A DNA stretch of 64,000 nucleotides from Earliella scabrosa (Eukaryota > Basidiomycota > Agaricomycetes > Polyporales > Polyporaceae): positions 496,001 through 560,000 of the forward strand of contig JABYQQ010000011.1 of NCBI GenBank assembly GCA_022605405.1, written 5' to 3'. Shown here one piece after another: positions 35,542-46,262 of the stretch (its first letter is position 1; each line of letters opens with the position of its first letter). The translations under genes and the position numbers were made by a program. Under the pieces are notes generated by a model. It made no database searches and was not told the origin of the DNA. It saw only the letters and a list, made by a program, of their open reading frames with translations.

Positions 35542-37926
35542 ATGGATATCACTGAACGTGATCGTCTTGTCGATCCTCTTCGGCACCTCAAGCTTTGTCC
35601 CAACTGCAACAACGCCAAGGTGTCGGCCCCCCAACTCTGTGAGGGCAAGAACCGTCCGGAACATATTGATTCGTGGTACGAAGTTGTATGTTCAATGTTT
35701 TGTCTCCGAGCACTAGTTCTCGGCCTCCGCTCACCATGCTGACTCTGTCCTCTAGTGCATCAACAACTCCGATACCGCCTTGAATCGCTGCCAGTATCTC
35801 ATATTTCGCACCGACCTACCACGTGGCAAGCCTACTGGGAGTCCTCGGAAGCCATGTCCAGGTCGCCTGTGTGCTACAGGCCCTCCTGGCAATCGCAATT
35901 CCAGCTGTCTGTTCGGACTTTGTGAAGCTTGCTGCGCTGATGCTCACCAACTGCTCGTGGGCTTGCGCCGCTGTAGTGTTTCTAGTCATCGCACGGCTGT
36001 TGACCGGCCTGCGCGAAAAGGTATGCCGGTTCGATTTCTCTCCTGACCCGCCGATCTCTGTTTATCATCTGGCCATGGAAGGTCGTCGTGGCCGTGCCAC
36101 CGTTCCCCCCGCACCTCATGGTCCTCCCGCTCCTCACGTTCCTCCCGCTCCTCGTGATTCTCCCGCTCCTCACGTTCCTCCCGCTCCTCATGATTCTCCC
36201 GCTCCTCACGTTCCTCCCGCTCCTCATGATTCTCCCGCTCCTCACGTTCCTCCCGCTCCTCATGATTCTCCCGCTTCTCACGTTCCTCCCGCTCTTCATG
36301 TTCCTACCGCACCTCATGATCCTCCCGTTCCTCCCGCACCTCACGTTCCTCCCGCACCTCATGATCCTCCCGCACCTCACGTTCCTCTCGCACCTCATGG
36401 TTCTTCCGCTCCTCATGTTCCTCCCGCTCCGATCGCCACCACGACATTGGATGCCGGAGGTGCTCTACCCGATGACACTGCATCGCTCAAGACTCGGGGA
36501 CGTCGTCGTCGGCCGGCTAAGCATGGGGGTGCTTCCAGCCGGAAGGACGCAGCTCAAGGAGATGTTGAGCTGCTCCGACCCCATCTTTCGTCCTACGCGC
36601 TCTCCATAGACCCTCCATACGAACGCCAGCTGCATTATTCTCAAATTGATGAACTTCGCCGCCAGGAGGTCAATAATGCCAATAAAGTGTCCGAGGAAGA
36701 ACAGGGGAAGACAGTTTCGTTGGTTTGGTGGCACGAGGTGGGTCGATCTGGTCTTGGTTGTTTTATACCCTACCTATCCTCTTATCAGGACAACAAGGAC
36801 CCTGTCATTACTCATGTCGTCGCTCCTCACCATCCCTGGTTCCGTCCATCAGATTCTGCATACCTCATCAAGCGCTTCCAGCTCGACAACAAGTACTTCG
36901 AGTACTTTGACTGGAGCTCGTATAATTGGTTCGAGGGAGACGACACCACCCCACGTCGCAATGTTCTGACGTGTGGAGACCTCCACTTCCGCTCACTCGG
37001 AGTCGCTCAGGCGCCAGATATGCCGCTAGGACTGCGCATTTTGAAACGCGCAGGAACTGAGCTGACTGAACCCCCGGCGAAGCACTCCATGTGAGTATAC
37101 ACAAAGGCTTTGCCTCGATCTCGTGATTCTAACCACTCTAACATGCTCAATCAGCCCACATGTCCCTCGTACGCCCAGATCTATATACAATAATCTGCAC
37201 TCTCCTCCCGACAGGTCGTTGTTCCTTGGCAGTGCGCTGGTAACACCGACAGCCTCAATGCAGTCCTCCTATCATGGCCGCAATACCCCGGACGCGCGTT
37301 CTAGAAGCCTCACTCCCTCCGTCTCTTCTGCGGTCGTGACGCCTATCAGCGGCATGCGCAAGCTCTCTCTAGCAGAAGATGCACGATCAACACCGTTGGC
37401 CAAACCACAGACACATCACGGCCACTCAGGAGTCGTCCCTTCCCTCGGTGACACTGCTGTTGTCACTGCCCGAATTCCTGCCCTCTTCTCCTCAGACGAC
37501 TCCACTGTTGCGCCACGAGACACCCCCCCACTTCCTGCCCTCTTCTCCTCAGACGACTCCACTGTTGCGCCACGAGACACCCCCCCACTTACTTTCTACA
37601 GGCCGCTGGATCTCGGTCCAGCGCCGCGCGGACCATCGAAGTGCGGCTGGCCATGGCTGTACTTCTGTGACATGGCCGCCGGCTTTGAGGCCTGGGAACG
37701 GTTCCGCAAAGATGGCATGACCGTTGGTACAGCTTTCGAGGTTGCCTTTCCAGGTCATTCTCGTAAAAAGCAGACCTTCAGCGACAACTACAGGGCATTC
37801 AAGAACGCGCGGGAGAGTCCGGGCATGGTGCAACGGTGGAAGGCATATGGGAGAACCTCAAAGGGAGAGTGGGCGTCATTCCGGGCCGCGTGGGGTAAGA
37901 AGAGAGCCTTGATCCCGTTGCAGTGA
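35542..37926 (+). CDS. Unknown 729-residue protein with Cys-rich N-terminus and Pro repeats
   Basis: Four exons join in frame: 35542-35685, 35756-36020, 36082-37090 and 37155-37926, with introns of 60-70 bases. The first part (about residues 1-110) is cysteine-rich (LCPNCNNAKV, CPGRLCATGP, CLFGLCEACCADAH), suggesting metal binding. Residues of about 140-260 are proline-rich repeats of APH(V/D)(P/S)PAP type. A central region (HPWFRPSDSAYLIKRF, YFEYFDWSSYNWF) and a C-terminal region (WPWLYFCDMAAGFEAWERF, then KKQTFSDNYRAFKNA) look folded. Basidiomycetes have many unnamed proteins of this general layout, but I cannot give a function. A 57-base duplication in exon 4 adds one 19-residue repeat. 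No break was found, and codon phases fit at every junction. Confidence 0.72.
36100..36430 (+). repeat. Proline-coding tandem repeat in exon 3
   Basis: Repeats of about 15-30 bases (CTCC(C/T)GCTCCTCA(C/T)GTTCCTCCCGC type) encode a run of APHVPPAPHDSP units. They create long but spurious open frames in the other plus frame (36088-36609) and on the minus strand (35982-36416). Confidence 0.85.
37477..37590 (+). repeat. 57-bp tandem duplication in exon 4
   Basis: Two identical 57-base copies start at 37477 and 37534 and encode PALFSSDDSTVAPRDTPPL twice. The length keeps the frame. The copies are identical or nearly so, so the duplication is recent. Confidence 0.9.
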
Positions 37927-40041
37927 TGCGTGCTAGAGGTTTGACATTCTCATTCCGCTAGTTGGGTAAAGCCTTCTAATCGACATTGCCTTTGACACTC
38001 CGGGCGGAAAGCGCCAGGGCACCACGAATCTCCTAGAGAATCCATATATCTCGGGCACCGTTACATACATTACTAGTAGTAGCAAGCGCAACATCCTTGG
38101 AGAGGGAGGTTGAGGTTGACAGCATTAGATACACAACGTACGAGAGCCGCAGGGTCTCCGTGAAGGAGAGCGGTCTGATAGCACGAGTGCCCAGTTATTC
38201 GGAGCCGGTGGGGGTGTAGTGGTGGGCACGTCTCATGAAATGGCAGTCGCGATCCGGACGACGCATGCGCACTAGGCCAGTAACACTGCCCTCACGGAAT
38301 TCATCGATGGCTTCACTCTTCGATGGAGCAACACATCCAGGGCAGCGTCGAGCTGAGATAGCGATCTAGTCAGCGCAAGACGATATAAGAGGGTCGACTA
38401 ACGTACCGCATTGCAAGTAACCGACGGGCGGCGCAGAATCGGATTCCCGCTACAAGGAAGAGCCCCGACGGAGTCAGAATGATTTATTGCTCCACGAAGG
38501 TTCCACTCACCTGTATGGCCAAAGGCCAGACCTGTAAATCAACAGCCACCCCATCTTCTACGAGTCAAGTAAACCGTTCGCCGAGGTATGTCGACAGTGC
38601 CTGAAGGTGCAGTTGAATCCTAGGTCTGACGTATCTCGTGTCCATTGTTCAAGAGTACCGCCGAACAACTCGATGTAGAGCTTGGGTCGTCCGAGGACTC
38701 GGATCGGGAAACCTCAGAAGACGAGTGTGGACGAAGAGGCGTGAGCACGACTTGAGGCCTGAGCAGCGAGCACGACTCACGAGGAACTGACAGCCACGTG
38801 CGCTCGAGGCCTAGTAACGACGACGAAGTGCGCTTCTTTTACTCACACTTTACCTCCATCCTCCTCCCTCCTCCCATCTCCTGATCGCAGTTGTGGCTTC
38901 CTTACCCGTCGCAGAGTGGCCGACCGACATGATTGCAAGGACCTGGGAGACGGTGAGCACAGCAATGCTTATCCTGCCCACTTCTGACACTCTCCGCCAA
39001 CGCTGAGGTCTGCTGACCTCTCGCCATACATAGACTCGAGCCGTCCACTCAAGTCAAATTTCTGGCACGCTTGAACACCAGTCACGAGAAGAATGTGGAT
39101 GAAGACGATCAAATCGAAACCCCCCGTACATCCGAACCACACCACCATGTTCTCATTGTCCAATATCTGCAACAACGCCAAAGTCCTCGGCACTTACGAG
39201 GACTAGCCTGACCTTCGCTGACAGAGACGAAGACGTCGTGCATCATGCCCCCCAGCCCAACAGAGCCATCCCTCTCAGGTATGTTCTCCTTTCGTTCTCT
39301 CTGCATTCTCTACCTCTCCTCCATGTCCACTACCCCCCACTCAATCCCGTCCCTATCATCCTGGTTAGACTGCTTTTCGTCTAACGGAGAGAGCATGCTT
39401 GCGCTTGTTCCCCGGAGGCGCCGCAACGAGAGAGGTTTCTAGTCTTCTTCGAGTCCAATGCCATCATACTGATTCCCGTCCCTCTCGTCGATAGCAAGGT
39501 TCGTTCGACAAATCATCACGACCGTCATGCCGTCCATCTCATACGCATGCATCCGCCATCCCGAGTTCTCGACATACCGACCGAGCTCTCACCCTGTCCC
39601 AGCGTGCTCCCGCAGCCTATGTCAGCGGCAATCGTCGCATCATTTCTCTGCACGGCCGTGACCCCCCGCGATCCGAGGTTCAACGAGCTCCCAAACTTCA
39701 CCTTCATCTCTCCTCACGCCCTCCCGCGGTTCCCTATGCGACCACCCTTCAGCCGCCGTGGCCGATGAGCATCCAGTTGCTCGTACAACCCGGATGAGGA
39801 CATCTGCATCTCCGTCCGTGTGGCTGGGCGTCAAACACGCACTACCAAAAACCATGCCGAGCCCGCAAGTGGCGCGCGCGAGCGATGGCCTAATCATCGA
39901 GGCCTGCATTCCAGATGCTCTACTCTACTAGTAGGACATCAGCATCGACGACCCCCAGTGCATCAACGGCCAAAGATGTACGTCCACCCTCTCTGCGTTC
40001 TCCCTGCATGTGAGCTGAGCTAAACAAGTGAGACCGAGTGG
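37927..40041. other. No supported gene
   Basis: No frame has a recognisable domain. Pyrimidine-rich tracts near 38840-38880 and scattered GT-AG-like signals between 39000 and 39970 could mark small exons, but they cannot be assembled. Confidence 0.3.
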
Positions 40042-40320
40042 ATGAAGGGCATAATCGAGGTGCACTCGGTACCCCACCGTAAGTCTCCTCTTCTCATCCT
40101 CCTCCTCGGTCAATCTGAAATGGCGATCTTCCGGAAGCGCCCGACGGTGGCGCTCAAGCCCCGCAATGCCCTGGTTCAAAAGCAGCTTCTATATATCTGT
40201 CCAGTGTGGCCGACCCCCGATGAATACGTAGAGGTGGTTGCGCAGCTGCAGTGGGACGGCGTCGCGCTTCTGAGGCCTGGCTGCACGGTGCCAGAGGACT
40301 ACAACCTCGTGTATATCTAG
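40042..40320 (+). CDS. Unrecognised C-terminal coding fragment
   Basis: The frame ending at 40320 contains KPRNALVQKQLLYICPVWP and EYVEVVAQLQWDGVALLRPG, which look like real protein, then a stop. An ATG at 40042 (MKGIIEVHSVPH) is followed by a GTAAGT donor at about 40079, so the final piece may be a second exon. Related upstream exons were not found. Function unknown. Confidence 0.3.
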   Translation: MKGIIEVHSVPHRKSPLLILLLGQSEMAIFRKRPTVALKPRNALVQKQLLYICPVWPTPDEYVEVVAQLQWDGVALLRPGCTVPEDYNLVYI

Positions 40321-40895
40321 ACGTGTCTGTCGGCCAAGTTGGCGGCGCGATGGTGACGGTTGGTTGGCCAACGTGGTATGTTCGGGACACCTCCGTAGTC
40401 TCAGATGCCTATTGTATCCATCACCCCCGCCCACCCGCGCGTATCTACTGCCCCCCCAACTAATCAATCTGCCTTTACCATACTCTGTTGTAACGTATGC
40501 GCGCTGCTACCCACCCGCGCAACAACCGTTTTGGCGAACGCCTTCGATCAGCCCCGAGTGACGTCGACTCGCAAGCTCTCCTATTGTGTTGCTTGCTCGG
40601 GAAGATACTTCTTGCGCGTCGTTCACCTGGTCGCGCTTTCCGTCTTCACAGCCTCTCGATTAGAACACACAGAGGTGCAGTGTTTCCGACCCCTCCTCCT
40701 CGCCGTCTCAAGCGTTGTCTACTGTATAACACTCGCGGGGTGTAGTGGATCTTTCGCCGTCTTGTTTACGGCGTCGCTGCCCTCATGTGCGTGCAACTTG
40801 GGCGCCCCGAACGTCATCATATTGCCATGATGAATCGATTACACATTATCTTGAACGCGGGAATCTGGATACACGACAGGAACCCTCGACATACC
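40321..40895. other. Intergenic, no supported gene
   Basis: This is the 3' flank of the JmjC gene, which ends at 40896 on the minus strand. Open frames of up to 141 codons on the plus strand lack recognisable features. Confidence 0.35.
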
Positions 40896-43800
40896 CTAAA
40901 CACGATGAACCTTAGCCAGCAATGTATGATAGTTGGGACCTTGATGCTGCACGTCTTCAGGGTTCTTCAGGAACGTCGAACGTAGGGCCAGCATAAATGC
41001 TTCATCTGTCTGATTGGGGCTGAAAAAGGGCTTTATGGATGCGCGCTGCGCCGGCGTGGGCCGGTAGAGAGTGGGGTGGCTCGCCATCCTGGAGAAATGG
41101 GAGAGAGACAGCTGGTTAGTCACGGCGACGCGAGTTCTTGGTCGCCACTCACAGATGACACACAAGCCCGTTCCTGTGACACCGCTTGCCGCAGAAGCGT
41201 ACAGGACACTCGAGGGTATGCATGGGGTTTGTTGAGGCCACAACACTCTTCGCCACCCGACGCGCGCGATTCGACTTCCACCGGACGCCTGTCCGGATGG
41301 GAAGTTCCCCTCCATTGGAGACCGAACCTTCCAGAGTACGGGCCCTGACTTGCATAGGGATGAATGAGCCTGAGGATGACAATCCCGTTCGCGCTGTCGA
41401 TTGCTCGTTGGGCACATGCATCTCGCGGTGGAGGTCCATCGACTGGTCGAGGTCGGGTATTGTCTGTTCGACGGAATGCATGTTGTTATCGACAACGTCC
41501 ATGGGCTCGTCGGCGACGTGCATTGGCTGGGAAACAACGTCCATTGTCCCTGTGTCGGCGCCGTACGCTCGTGTCTCTTGCCCGTACTCAGGGATAGTCC
41601 ATTTCGTGAACGCTTTCCACGCAATGAGCAGCGTGTGCCGGAGCTGCAGCACGTCAGACTTGCGACTACGCATCCGGTGCGCCCGCCATTCACTTAGCAT
41701 GCGTCGGGTCCAGGACACATTCACCGAAGCGACGAAGTCGCTTGCCACCTTGATTGCTCCTTGCATATTCCTGACCTGTTCATCGGATTTGTTAGTAAGA
41801 TTAGAGCGGTAATCGTGTCGAAGTTGTTCTCACCTGGTGCGCGCACCCTGCTGGTATGAAAATCAGATCGCCCACCCGCTGTATCAATACCCGTGGTCGT
41901 ATGTTGTACTCTGCCAGTAGCACTTTGAGATCGTGTGCCCCTAGGTATACAGTTTGAGAGAAGATGGGATCCAAGTTGCGCGAGCACCGCTTCATGGACC
42001 ACATGGCGTCTCGTAGTCGTCCAGTATCGTCACGCGGGAAGATGTGCCATAGCGCTGCATCTGCGGCTGCATCTGCGGCCCATACCAATAGGTTCGCGGC
42101 GTCTGTGACATCCAAATGTAGCCGTGTAGTGCCTTTGCCGTTCTCGTGATTGCCCATAGCCGCATACATCTTGGGGCCTGCATGGGCGCGTGATATGAGT
42201 CGTGACTAGATGACAGTTAATAGTCCTACCTAGGTCCGGGGCGGCAGTAGTGTTCGGCCAGTAGGCTGCGAGGTTGCTCAGGCCGTCAAAGCGTGCGACA
42301 TCCGAACATTCCGGGGGGAAGGCATTGTTGAATGCATGATAATGGCGATTGAACACGTCCTTGAAATGGGATTCCGGGGGCCAGTCCTAGAACGATCTTA
42401 GCAATGATCACTAACAGGATGGAGAGAATATCCAATGCCCCAACCTTGACTTTGTATACCTTGCCATCTTTATTGTTCGTGCTGAGTCTGGCGAAGAAGT
42501 CTGACGCAATCAGCATGTGATATTTCTCGTCCGGCGCATTGCAATCGATGCATTCGATCATGTCGTTCTTCATTGTCTTTGTGAGTTCCTGCGGAGTCCA
42601 ATCGCATTGCAGTCGTTGGTGGACTCCGTGCAGCTGCACCGGAATCCCTCGCCCGAGGAATTCTACAAACTGATGCGCCGTAAGCATGCCCCAGTGAACT
42701 TTTACCACTGCTTGCTCGTTCGGCGCAGGATGCGACGACGCGGGCGCAGGCTCTTGATTCCCCCTACAAACAAGATCGTCAGCAGCATCTAAGCCGACCC
42801 CTCATGGTCAACTTACAGAGTCTGCGGATTGTTAAGCACCATAGCCATGGCCTCGAGGATGGTCGTAAGTTCGTCGTCACTGAAACGAGTAATTCGGCGC
42901 AAGCTTTCTTGGTTGCAGGTATGGGTGATGTCGACGTTCTTGCGCATGAAATGTCGCGGCCATGTCCAGCTGCCCTGCACAAGCGTCATCTTTGTGATTT
43001 CAGCCTACGGCTCGCAGGAACGCACTTTCTGAATGTCTGCGGCGCAGTCGTGGCAGACATCCAGACCGCACTTAACACAGAACCAGCCCTGGACTAGAAC
43101 TTCTGACAAACAAATGTCTAGTATACAAGTGTTGGTCAGCCGACGTGGGTCGCTAAGCTGCGGTAGCACGTTCGTACCGCATATGCACCGAAAGCGCAGA
43201 TCGCGAGGTTGGAATATAACTGAGTCTTGCGCTATGTGTGTGCGCTCGGTCTCCATAAGGGTGAGGAGCTCCGTGGCGCAAACCATCTACTCGAGGGCAA
43301 TGTCAGAAGATGTTAGGGTCAAAACATGTATGGATGACCTGGATGTTGTCTCTGGTTCGGCAATCTGGGACGCGATAGAAGACAGGGGGATCATAGTCCC
43401 AGCCTTGAATATCTGAGGGGTCAATGACGGAGCCCGGGAGTTGACCTGATACCTGAAACAAGACGCGGCCGCTCTGCCCTTCCCTCGCCCGCCACCCTAG
43501 TTTGCATAGACGGTATTCAGCTTCGTACAAGAACCATGTCTCTTACTACGTACCTATGAATCGGCATTCACCGTGCTCCAGAACCAATTCCCCAGAACAT
43601 GCACAACATGGCTTCAACGTGGCGAAGCGTGGCGCCACACGCTTGTTGCATTCCACCCTTTGCCCCAGAATAGCTATCTTCGGGGGCATAGTGGAGGCAT
43701 ACAATTACCAGGGACCCGAAACTAACGCGAGAAGATGGTGGTTGATGACAGCGCGATGAGCGTTCAAACTCCGACATTGCTGTTGGACTTCGGCCCCAGT

Positions 43801-44017
43801 CAGGTTCAATGCGTTGATTCAGTCGCCGACTGAATCCGTCCATGCCAGCGAGCGCAGGTGCGTACCCTCCTCTCTTGTTCTGCCCCTCCTTCGTTTCCCA
43901 TTCGCGCCTCGCGAGCTCCTCAACTAGCTCTCCATTGCACCGGCACACCAACTGTGTGGAAACTTTGCTCCGCAACCAGTGCAATAAGTTGTCGGTGCAT
44001 GGGCCCCGCGTCGTCAT
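40896..44017 (-). CDS. JmjC-domain protein, KDM3-type histone demethylase-like
   Basis: Exons traced on the minus strand, with consistent phases: 43452-43339, 43286-43026, 42974-42817, 42763-42445, 42386-42230, 42177-41834, 41775-41153 and 41088-40896. A further 5' exon, perhaps within 43568-44017 (with LARREWETKEGQ and GMDGFSRRLNQRIEPDWG), is likely but not joined, so the start is uncertain. A cysteine-rich zinc-binding segment (FRCICGTN, GWFCVKCGLDVCHDC) precedes the JmjC part. The JmjC core shows GVHQRLQ, VKDWPPESHF, LGPKMYAAMG, the Fe(II)-binding HLD in RLHLDVTDA, and the second histidine in IPAGCAHQV. KDM3/JHDM2 enzymes remove H3K9 methyl groups with Fe(II) and 2-oxoglutarate; the metal ligands are present, but activity and substrate are inferred. 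A 58-base intron starts with the less usual donor GTTGGG. No disruption was found. Confidence 0.8.
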
Positions 44018-44234
44018 TTCCTCGAAACGCTCTCAGAGCCTAGGATACCAGAAGGTGCATTGCCTCGTGCTCATCCTGGGCGGCCGCCCGCTGTCGTCAG
44101 GATCCACCGTCTGTTTGACACCATCCGATGACCTGCTCGTCACCAACGGGCCCGCACTACAACGTTGAACGCTCTTTCTCGGTCCGCTGCAAGGTGAGTG
44201 TATTAACCTCCACTTAGTCTTCCTGGGGACTATT

Positions 44235-44513
44235 TCACATCATGAGTTGTCTATCAGAGGCTTCTATGACTAATCGCGAGCACTTGCCAGATTCTTTGGA
44301 GCGATATTCAATACGTTGCAATTCTTCGTCGCCGCGTACATAGCGTGGTACCCAGACCCCCCGTGTTGCTCTCCTCAAGTTGCGCATCCGCGATAGGACA
44401 CAGTTGGTATGTGCTATCCTCTTCCAGCATGTTGCACCTTTGACGAAGAGTACAGCAGGTATCGCTACCGCCATGTGTTGACTGTTGACAACCCGCGCTA
44501 GCGCGGGTAGCAA
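44235..44513 (-). other. Open frame upstream of the JmjC gene, uncertain
   Basis: A 92-codon minus-strand frame contains RRATRGVWVPRYVRGDEELQ and YRSKESGK, which look protein-like. It could be another 5' exon of the JmjC gene or an unrelated remnant. The join to downstream exons was not resolved. Confidence 0.25.
44491..44508. repeat. Perfect 18-bp palindrome ACCCGCGCTAGCGCGGGT
   Basis: A GC-rich perfect palindrome lies between the left-facing JmjC gene and the right-facing dehydrogenase pseudogene. It might be a regulatory dyad in this divergent interval; that role is a guess. Confidence 0.9.
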
Positions 44514-44640
44514 GCGGATGCTGTCTGCGCCGTAGTAGTCGAGTTATCCCGACGAGGCGGGATATGCGACAGGGAGGAGAGGACGGAATCCGGGTACGCA
44601 GATGTCAAGCCTGTTGACGGGAGCTCTGACGCGTCCCCCC

Positions 44641-44650
44641 GCATAAAAAG
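44641..44650 (+). promoter_or_regulatory. TATA-like box of the dehydrogenase pseudogene
   Basis: GCATAAAAAG lies about 90 bases upstream of the ATG at 44737 and is followed by a pyrimidine- and CA-rich leader. This fits a remnant promoter. Confidence 0.4.
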
Positions 44651-44736
44651 TCGTGGTACGTCTTCAATGCTGCCCCCAGATTTACATCCACCTCTCCCTT
44701 CCACACACCCACACACCAACATCTCACCAAAACGCG

Positions 44737-46262
44737 ATGGCCTTCCCCTTCCCGCCTCCTCCCAAGACGAAGCTCGGCCGCCACCGCCAGCTCTGCCCGC
44801 TCGCGGGCGTGCACGTGTCCCCGATCGTGCTCGGGGCGATGAGCATCGGTGACAAGCAGCTGGAAGTGTTCGGAATGGGCACGATGGACAAGGAGGCGAG
44901 CTTCAAGCTGCTCGACACGTATCATGACGAGGGCGGGAACTTTATCGACACGGCGAGCAACTATCAAGAGGAGACGTCGGAGATGTTTTTGGGGAGTGGA
45001 TGGAGGCGCGGGGGATTTGGGACCAGATCGTCATTGTGACGAAGGTACGTTCGTTTCTGGCTGTGCAAATACCTACTCTCTTGTCGTGATATGCAATGGC
45101 TTACGTCGCTGGCGCCGCCTCGTCGTAGTACTCGACTCCGTACAAGATGTCCGACCCGAACGTGTAGCAGAAAACGCATTACGTCGGGAACAACGCCAAG
45201 TCTCTTCACATCTCGGCGGAGAACTCGTTGAAGAAGCTTCGCACGTCGTACATCGACACACTCTACATTCACTGGGTGAGCTGATACGTATCGTGCATTG
45301 CCGTCTGTTAGCTGACCACGTTGCGGTGTCTAGTGGGACTGGACCTGCGGCGTCGAGGAAGTCATGAACAGCCTCCACCACCTCGTCGCGTCCGGGAAGG
45401 TCCTCTACTTCGTACGCATCCCTATCAACCGACACGCATCCTCGCCTTCCGCTAATGCTCATTCCTCTACCCAGGGAGTCTCCAACGCGCCCTCGTGGAT
45501 TGTCACAAAGGCGAACACGTACGCGCGCATGGCGGGCAAGACGCCCTTCGTGATCTACCAAGGCCCGTGGAGTGTCGTCCAGCGCGATATGGAGCGTGAG
45601 ATCGTGCTCATGGCAAAGGAATAGGGCATGGCGATCTGCCCGTGGAACGTCCTTGCTACGGGCAAGATACGCACGGACGCCGAGGAAGAGGCGCGGCTCA
45701 AGTCGGGCAGCTCGGTGCGTCTCGATCCAGTTTTGAAAGATAAGGTATACTTACCTACTATGTGAAGGTCGGCGGACGTTTGGTGCCGACTGGATGCGCA
45801 ACGAGAAGGAGAGGAAGGTCGCGAAGGTCCTGGAGGAGGCTCGGGTTGGCACGCCGAGCATCCAAGCAGGTCCGTCTTCGTGTTCTCACCATCATGGTTC
45901 CTTGCTCGAATGCTAGTATTGCGAACGACGCATAGTTGCCATCGCGTACGTCATGCAGATGGTGCTCTACGTCTTCCCCCTTGTCGGCGGACGGAAGGTC
46001 GAGCACCTGCATGCGAACATCCAGGCGCTGGACATCGCGGTCACGGAAGAACACATTAGGAGAATTCAGGAAGCGTCTCCGCTGGAGCTTGGCTTCCCGT
46101 ACGAGTACATGGTGAGTCCTTGTTTTGGCTGTGCGTCTCGCCTACGCTCACGACGATGGTTTTTGACAGGGCACTGGGTCGACATACGGGATCGGGTATG
46201 TTATGAGTGGACACCATGATAAATGGCCGGCGCAACAGGCTATTCGTCCTGCGAAGCAGTAA
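44737..46262 (+). pseudogene. Aryl-alcohol dehydrogenase-like (aldo-keto reductase) pseudogene
   Basis: The ancestral product was an NADP-dependent aldo-keto reductase of the fungal aryl-alcohol dehydrogenase group, which interconverts aromatic aldehydes and alcohols in lignin degraders. Traced exons include 44737-45044, 45129-45275, 45334-45411 and 45475-45714, then further exons to the TAA at 46260-46262. Family motifs remain: VSPIVLGAMSIGD, GGNFIDTASNYQ, TSYIDTLYIHW, GKTPFVIYQGPW, YVFPLVGGRKVEHL. The catalytic D, Y, K and H are still encoded (FIDTA, SNY, VIVTK, YIHW). Three defects are visible: a one-base deletion in a T/G run near 44986-44994, TAG at 45165-45167, and TAG at 45622-45624. 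Introns and most codons are intact, so inactivation is probably recent. Sequencing errors are the main alternative, but three would be needed. Confidence 0.85.

Noticed and set aside
35982..36609. Repeat-rich frames on both strands inside exon 3
   Set aside because: They are shadows of the proline-coding tandem repeat of the 729-residue protein.
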